Assembly: GCF_046630445.1 (NCBI RefSeq)
Contig: NC_092341.1
Coordinates: 6,822,001 to 6,886,000 of the forward strand
Direction of reading: 5' to 3'
Origin: Rutidosis leptorrhynchoides
Taxonomy: Eukaryota; Streptophyta; Magnoliopsida; Asterales; Asteraceae
Length of the DNA stretch: 64,000 nt
A program made the translations under genes and the position numbers. The notes below the pieces were generated by a model. That model was not told where the DNA came from. It saw only the letters and a program-made list of their open reading frames with translations, and ran no database searches. The stretch's first letter is position 1; each line of letters opens with the position of its first letter. Positions 58,013 through 64,000 of the stretch are shown piece after piece.

Positions 58013-59361
58013 AGACTGAAAGGGGTGAATCTTCATCCCAAGCTCGCAATGCTCCTGCTGAGAATGCAGAACAACAGGAGGTGGATAACTACTACAAACA
58101 AGATATACCTCATCCAGTCATGACATTTTCATATATGCACTTGGAAGAGTTGCACCTGAACTTGAGATTTGACAGACGTTGGATAGATTATCCAAAATAC
58201 CAAAGGGGTTTGCATACTCTTCATTCTAAAGCTGTTGAAGTACCTAGGGTAATAGAATGGGCACCGTTAGAAGCTGTAGAATTAGCCGGGCCAATTAGAG
58301 AATTACTTACACAGAGGTATGGTAATTCTACTTTTAACGATTGGGTACGATTATTCAGCATACGTAGACCTGTATATAAAGTATGGTGTGAAGAATTATT
58401 GTGTAGTATAGAAATAAATGATCGGGTAGTTAGTTTAACCGATCGATCTTTTATTAGATTTTTGTTAGAAGGTTCGATGCGCCACATGTCTTTACTAGAC
58501 ATGGCTCAGGCCTTACGTATATATACGCCTAAGGAGTTAGCATCTGCCGATTGTAGAGGGTTGATATTAAATGGTAGAAAGATTGATGAAAATTTTGATA
58601 CACATGGTGTATGGAGTCAAATGACTAGCCATCATCGATTTAAAGGGGGAAATTACTCTTATTTGGATATAGATAGAGCAGAGTTAAGAGTAATTCATAG
58701 GTTTTTAGCTAATTCGATTACACAAAGAGGTAAGAATAAGGAAAAGGTAAATGAACAGGATTTGTTTTACCATATGTGTATTCGAGACCCACAAAGCGCT
58801 GTAAGTATACCGTATTGTGTGGGTTATTATTTATCAGCTATGGTTAGAGGGATGAGACCGCACAGTATAATAGGAGGTGGTATATTTATTACTTTGATTG
58901 CTGAATATCTCGGTGTGGATATAAGTCCGGGGGGATTACTAATCGAAGAACCAGAACCCCACGATACAATTGGTTTAAATGTATACCATGGTGGTAAAGT
59001 TTTGAAGAGGCGAAATAACGCCGCAGTACGATATAATGGTAGACATCCACAGGTTGAGAGAAACCAACAGCCAGGTAATGTGGGAGGGGGAAATGAAATA
59101 ACAGAAATGCAAAGGTTTATAGCTTCACAAGAGTACGAAAATGCTAGACATCGAGCATTTGAAGATTGGCAAGTTCATCAAAACCAAATCATAGCTTATT
59201 GCCAACAAATAGGTAGAAACTATATTCCTACTCCATCGCCCGTATTTCCTCCCTGGTCTATAGAGATCCAACCACCGTATCCTACGTATAACCCAACCGA
59301 AGCATTCTATAACACATACGGTTATGCATGGAACCCCTACTGGTATCAGTATCATCCCTAG
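58013..59361 (+). other. Athila ORF1-like protein (plant retrotransposon ORF, env position), ~450 codons
   Basis: The open frame has no nearby ATG at its start and follows TTTTGCAG, which fits entry by splicing; the first in-frame ATG is near 58120 (MTFSYMHLEELHL). Recognisable blocks are RFDRRWIDYPKYQRGLHTLH, YGNSTFNDWVRLFSIRRPVY, RFLLEGSMRHMSLLDMAQAL, RIYTPKELAS, SIPYCVGYYLSAMVRG and GGGIFITLIAEYLGVDIS, resembling the Arabidopsis retrotransposon ORF-1 (ATHILA) family as I remember it. The C-terminus is Pro/Tyr/Trp-rich (YPTYNPTEAFYNTYGYAWNP). It has no obvious signal peptide or membrane anchor, so I would not call it an envelope protein. It lies where retroviruses keep env. The frame looks whole in this copy. 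Confidence 0.7.
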
Positions 59362-61425
59362 TCTACTTAGTTTTATTTATTTTATTATTTGTAATGTTGA
59401 TACATTTAATACTTATGTTAATATTGTAATAGTTTTTATAATTTTCTAACTTTTATTATTAGATTTTAATAATTTTTGAATGTGGGGTAATATACCAAAC
59501 TTCAAAAATATGTATATATGTTTGCAGTTTATCTTATGTACACAACAGGGAAAAACAACGCATTTTCAAAGACTGGCATTAAGTTCAGCAAAAGCAACTA
59601 ATTTTGATGACAAGATGCAAAATATGTGAAATAACAACAAGACGGAATGAACAAATGATATGCACCATTTATCTTTCAGAAAACAAACGCCAATATGTTT
59701 GGAAACTTTGGTAAAATTTAATTATTTTTCTACGCTAATCACCCTCAATAATTTAATTGTTACTGATTTCTTGCAAATGAGGGCATTGCAAGATCTTAAG
59801 TGTGGGAAGGGGTTAAATTCTTTCGGATTTTTATCTTAAACACTTGGTTACCATTAAAAATACTAGTAAAGCAGTAGTTGTATTAGAATCTAGTGCTCTC
59901 TGATAATAAAGAACAACCTTAGTCTTATATACTGACTACCCAATTCTAGTAAAATTTTTCAAAATTTTCAATTAAATGAACTCAAAATCATGTTTATACA
60001 TATTTATGAATGATAAAACTAGGTTTTAACACCGAAATTATTGTTACCTCGGAAAGGACATAAATTGAGAAACAAACCAAAATGTTAAAATTCATTTAAA
60101 ATGGAATAGAGGACAATAAAAAGGAAAATAAAAGCCAAGTGTGGGAAAATTTACCAATATATTTTAAACATATGTCACATATTTCTGTAACAAATAACTG
60201 AAAATACTTTTGCTTTGGACTAAACTAAACTGTTTTACCCGATGAAAGAAAAAAAAAGATGGATCTACACGATGAATCAATTCCATCATTAAAAGGAAGT
60301 AAAGTCTTCCGAAAAAGAAACGCGCTTCTTGATTTAGGTCAGGAAGTTGTCGTCCAGACCAGCTGTAGGTTGACAAAAAATCTAGAAAAGTCATCACTAA
60401 AATCAGCAGAAAATCCACGGACCTCAGCATAAAATAGGGTCGCCAAGTGGTCAGATTTATCCTAACCATGAGAAGGATTTATCTCGTACAATGGGGGGCA
60501 CCGTGCAAATTAGCTTGATAAGACTAATGAATCAAATCCCTAGAAAGGATAATCTCCTTAAAAATTAAAAATTAGCTTTTAAGACTAATATTACTCAATC
60601 CTTGAGATTGACCTTAAAGATTGAGAATTCAAACTCATGGAATTCAATGATATCTAAACTCGAGCTTGAACGAGAAAATATTTTGATAAAATTACAAACC
60701 GATTTGTTTTCTGAAAACCCTATTTTCAATGCGTTCATTACCATTGAACGTAAAATCCTAGGAATTCATCTGGAATTCATTAGGTCATCTGAACCAAATC
60801 GAATGTCAACCGTAAGAACGGTGGTTGCATTGCATGGTCAAAGACAGGACCTTGTGCCAGACCAAAAAATTATAAGGGTGAGCTTTACTATTGCTCCTAC
60901 AAAGGATAGTAATTGCGTCCGACACGTTATAGACCATAATTAAAAGCATGTCAAGGGACATTGCCTTAACAGTTACTTGTTCAACGCTTTCCTTTACAAC
61001 CGGATGGTAGTTTATCGAAAGGTAATATACGGAGCAAGTATACTGGACGTGTTGCTTTCCTAATACAAGGTTAGCAAGTGGGTGACACAAAACCTCAAGT
61101 TTTGAGCTAAAATTTTCAAATCTGAAAACCACCAAACCCACAAAAATATTTTGCAAACACCGGTGAAGGGTTATTCCGGAAAACTTATCTAGGGTAAAAG
61201 CTAGATTAAAATTTTCAAAAGATCAAATGTTTTCATAAAGATCCAATTTCCTTAAAGGATCTAAATTTTATAGTCATGTGGGACTGTAAACCATATCGTT
61301 ACTACCATTGTTTATACCGCCGTATAGAAATCACTGATGTACAAAGTGTGAAGAATAAAGAAGTGATTCTAGTATTTCAAGACTATATTGCTTGAGGACA
61401 AGCAACGCTCAAGTGTGGGAATATT
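59362..61425 (+). other. Athila 3' noncoding region, to polypurine tract
   Basis: No gene. From about 60030 it duplicates 45133-46530 in the same orientation; it ends AAGTGTGGGAATATT before the LTR start at 61426. ORFs seen here on either strand recur only because the sequence is repeated at the other Athila copies. Confidence 0.8.
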
Positions 61426-61441
61426 TGATAATGCTAAAAAC

Positions 61442-63725
61442 TGTAGCGACCCGACCAAATCATGTTTGACGGCGCCGACTACTTCTGTCCCATTGCGTGG
61501 TCATAAGTCTTTATTATGACATTTGACCAAAATATCTCGCATTCATTTCATAAGTGAAAGGATGTTTCAAGTTTACAAATGTAGTTCAAAAGATTAGTTA
61601 CAATACAAAGTGTAACGTACGAATGAAACCTATGCGACACAATTTAAAGTAGTCAAAAGACGCTCCAACTATGCATGCATACTCGACATCCAAGTAAGTA
61701 TCAAAAAGAGTGCGGAAGCATGTATCAAGTAGCTTTCAAGGACCTGAGAAAACATATAGAAAACTGTCAACAAAAACGTTGGTGAAATCATAGGTGTTTT
61801 GGTAAACGTTGCATTTGAACCACAAGATTTAATATAATATGATTATCAAAATCATTTGCATTCCAAAGTTGTTATTTGTTTCGCGTTCACCCAATTATCA
61901 AACTTAACTGTTTTGCACCCTTTGCGTAGTGTTAGAACATACACTAGACCCAAAAATATATTTCATCCGCTAACGGTAGCGAACCGTCCGAATGAGGCTC
62001 GTCAAGCCCATGTGATCACATAATATAAGTTCACGTTTACACCCTGCAAGTGTAACTAATGATAATTGAATTGAGGATTTTCGTTCAAACCCGTACGTGG
62101 AATGTTCGTTTTCATACTTGTGTTCAATGTATAAAAGTATGATACGTATATGTTTCTCATCCCATAGTTTAAAGCATAAAAGTTGTTTGAAAGATGGGAC
62201 TATGATCTCACCTTGAGTGCACGTACGAAAAGTACTTCACAAAATAACGTGTGCGAAGGATAGTGCTAGTCTTGACCTAAACAAATAGGTCGTATCAATA
62301 ACGGTAAACACGATAGGTCAAAGATGTTCAATTAGTCCTATGGCTCGTTACGACTCGATTATGTAGCATGTGAAATCAAATTGTCAAGTTTCATGCAAGA
62401 TACAAGTATAGAAACAAGTTAGGAAGGTTGCATAATCATTTGGTTAAGTTTGACAAAAAGTCAAACTTTGGTCGGTCAAAGTCAACGAAAAAGTCAACAC
62501 GTTCGGGTCGGGTCCCGAACTATTTTTTCTGAGGTTATTAATCATGTATGAGCATGTTAGAACAAGTTACATGTGAATCGGAGGTGCGTAGCATAGCAAA
62601 CATTATTCAAAAATCGACAAAGTTGGACAGACCACTTTGGCGCGCCGCGCGGGTATATGGCGCGCCGCGCCATTACCTGTGCAGAGAAATTCTGGCAGTT
62701 TTTAAGTTTTATGCACGAACCTAACTTCAACCAATCACCATTTATGACCCGCAAACAACCAAAGCATGTATCTTATATCACCGGAAAGGTATTTTGACAA
62801 GGAAAACAACTAAACACATTTCATCCATCACATTTACATTTACAACAACCAAAATCACATTCAAAGCTCCTCATTAAATGCACTCAAGTTCATAAATGAA
62901 ATTCGATGATTGGGCAACCAATTTACATGAATGATATGCCGTTTCGAAGGTGATCAAGCATACAATACAACCTAACACTTACAAATAACATTTCATGTCA
63001 TTCAAAGCATCAAAAGTTCATTTCAAGTTCATCAAACCCTAACCCAAATCCACCAAAACCAATAATCAAGTTTATGAAGTTTTCTAAAACAACCTACACA
63101 TCAAATTGAAGCTAGTGCTACTAGTAACACATTTAATACTTGCACTTTACCATAACAACAACATTTAAGCAACCAAATTACCAAATCAAACACACCAAAG
63201 TTCATATTCAAGCTAGTTACTTCAAATAACGAAATCGAGCATATAAATCATATATTCATGTTAGAATTGAGCCATAGACACTAATTAACAACTTTATAAG
63301 TTAAAAACATCAAGAACACAAAATCTAGTGATTTTAGAAAGTTACCCAAACTTGATGAAATCGGTATGGAATCGAAGAGGAAGATGAGAGGATTCCGAAT
63401 ATGCAATTTGTTTAGATGGATGCTTGCTCGATTTGATTTGGATGATGAATCCTTGAAGTGGTGTGTGAGAGATTTGGTGAAAGTATTAGAGAAAAATGGA
63501 AAAAGAAAAGGAATTAATGAATGGATGAGAGTGAAGGGTTGACTAGTTGACCTAGTCACCTCTTTGCTCTCTTGGCAACAATGGTCCCTCTAGTTCGGTT
63601 GCGGGTGCGTGAATTACCTAAACGAGATATTTTTAAAACGCGTATTAACGGGAGATGTTATAAACATATAACGGGATTTTAAATAGTTAAACGGAAAAGT
63701 AAACGGAAAAAGGCGGGATGTTACG
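61442..63725 (-). repeat. 3' LTR of the Tekay-like element 3
   Basis: About 2284 bp, bordered by the Athila sequence on the left and a purine/pyrimidine tract (CTACTCCTTAAAAGAAATTTCG region) plus coding tail on the right. The second target duplication copy is not in view; the left flank is AAAAC (61437-61441). Confidence 0.85.
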
Positions 63726-64000
63726 TTACCTACTCCTTAAAAGAAATTTCGTCCCGAAATTCAAGTAGGCGTAGTGTCGTTATTTCTTCCTCAGGATCTT
63801 GCGTTTCCGGAGCCGGGAATAAATGAGGGTATTTCTTTTGCATTTGATCTTGCCTTTCCCAAGTAAACTCGGGTCCCCTTTTGGCGTTCCAACGGAATTT
63901 AACAATCGGGATTCGACTTTGTTTCAATGTCTTGACGGAGGTGTCCACAATTTCAACCGGTTCCTCCACAAAATGAAGTTTGTCATCAATAGTAAGTTCC
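61442..64000 (-). mobile_element. Element 3: Ty3/gypsy Tekay-like, 3' end only (minus strand), runs off the window
   Basis: On the plus strand the LTR begins TGTAGCGACCCGACC at 61442 and ends about 63725 at GGCGGGATGTTACG, the reverse of a CGTAACATCCCGCC start. On the minus strand the pol C-terminal tail (63969-63730) reads [45 protein letters not shown], close to the tail of element 1. The LTR (about 2284 bp) holds a GC-box pair at 62639-62670. It is inserted into the Athila 3' LTR after base 61441; the other end lies outside the window. Confidence 0.88.

Larger units (their letters stand above)
46531..61441 (+). mobile_element. Athila (Ty3/gypsy) element, nearly full length, with 3' LTR interrupted
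   Basis: 5' LTR 46531-48515, primer-binding site TTTGGCGCCGCTGCCGGGGA (48521-48540), leader, gag-protease, pol, two further ORF regions and a long 3' noncoding part. The 3' LTR begins at 61426 (TGATAATGC) and is cut after 16 bp by the Tekay-like element at 61442. The internal region is about 12.9 kb, typical of the large Athila group. Close similarity between LTR copies and long open frames point to a young insertion, though the coding region has a few breaks. Confidence 0.92.

Noticed and set aside
63281-63559. 92-codon minus-strand frame in the element 3 LTR (MTRSTSQPFTLIHSLIPFLF)
   Set aside because: It lies within the LTR leader, is Ser/Phe/Leu-rich without domain features and is best explained as a chance frame.

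Overview
The window looks like nuclear DNA of a flowering plant. It holds one intact, intron-rich host gene (a plant P4-type ATPase) in AT-rich DNA that is otherwise almost entirely transposons, solo LTRs, satellites and gene fragments. The retroelement types (Athila with a GGCGCCGCTGCCGGGGA-type primer site, Tekay-like chromoviruses with TGTAACATCCCG LTR starts) and a general resemblance to retroelements I remember from daisy-family (Asteraceae) genomes make Asteraceae my best guess. That family call is from memory, not from a search.

Layout. 1-2466: tandem satellite of ~340-bp monomers, cut off by the 3' end of a Ty1/copia element (2465-3456). 3457-8640: gene-poor DNA with one orphan exon-like ORF, a two-copy segmental duplication (5647-6580 and 7032-7940; a Harbinger-type MITE sits in one copy and a tRNA-type SINE in the other), and an N-myristoyltransferase pseudogene (7950-8326). 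8833-14161, minus strand: complete phospholipid-transporting ATPase of the Arabidopsis ALA4-ALA7 type, 10 coding exons, 1224 residues by my splice assignment. 14162-21700: microsatellites, a 2.4-kb Helitron-like element (16488-18899), a 551-bp tandem duplication and nothing that looks like a gene.

21700-64000 is one nested stack of Ty3/gypsy elements. A Tat-type pol fragment (minus strand) received a solo LTR (22086-24454, target duplication ATAAG) and a Tekay-like element (element 1, from ~24498). Element 1 carries two extra ORFs ahead of gag: an acidic low-complexity ORF and a recognisable F-box gene of the At2g35280 type. A second Tekay-like element (element 2, 30724-39517, target duplication GAAAG) sits inside element 1 between protease and reverse transcriptase. 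Just after the element 1 pol, an Athila complex begins at 42309: an inverted LTR plus inverted 3' noncoding region forms a 2.8-kb-arm palindrome with the 5' LTR of an almost full-length Athila copy (46531-61441). The 3' LTR of that copy is interrupted by another Tekay-like element (61442 to beyond 64000, minus strand). All these elements are treated as fossils.

The observations I rate highest are the F-box gene carried between LTR and gag of element 1, the Athila palindrome, and pairs of GC-rich near-palindromic boxes in three LTR families. The box pairs are offset by 20 bp in the two Tekay-like families and 31-32 bp in Athila.
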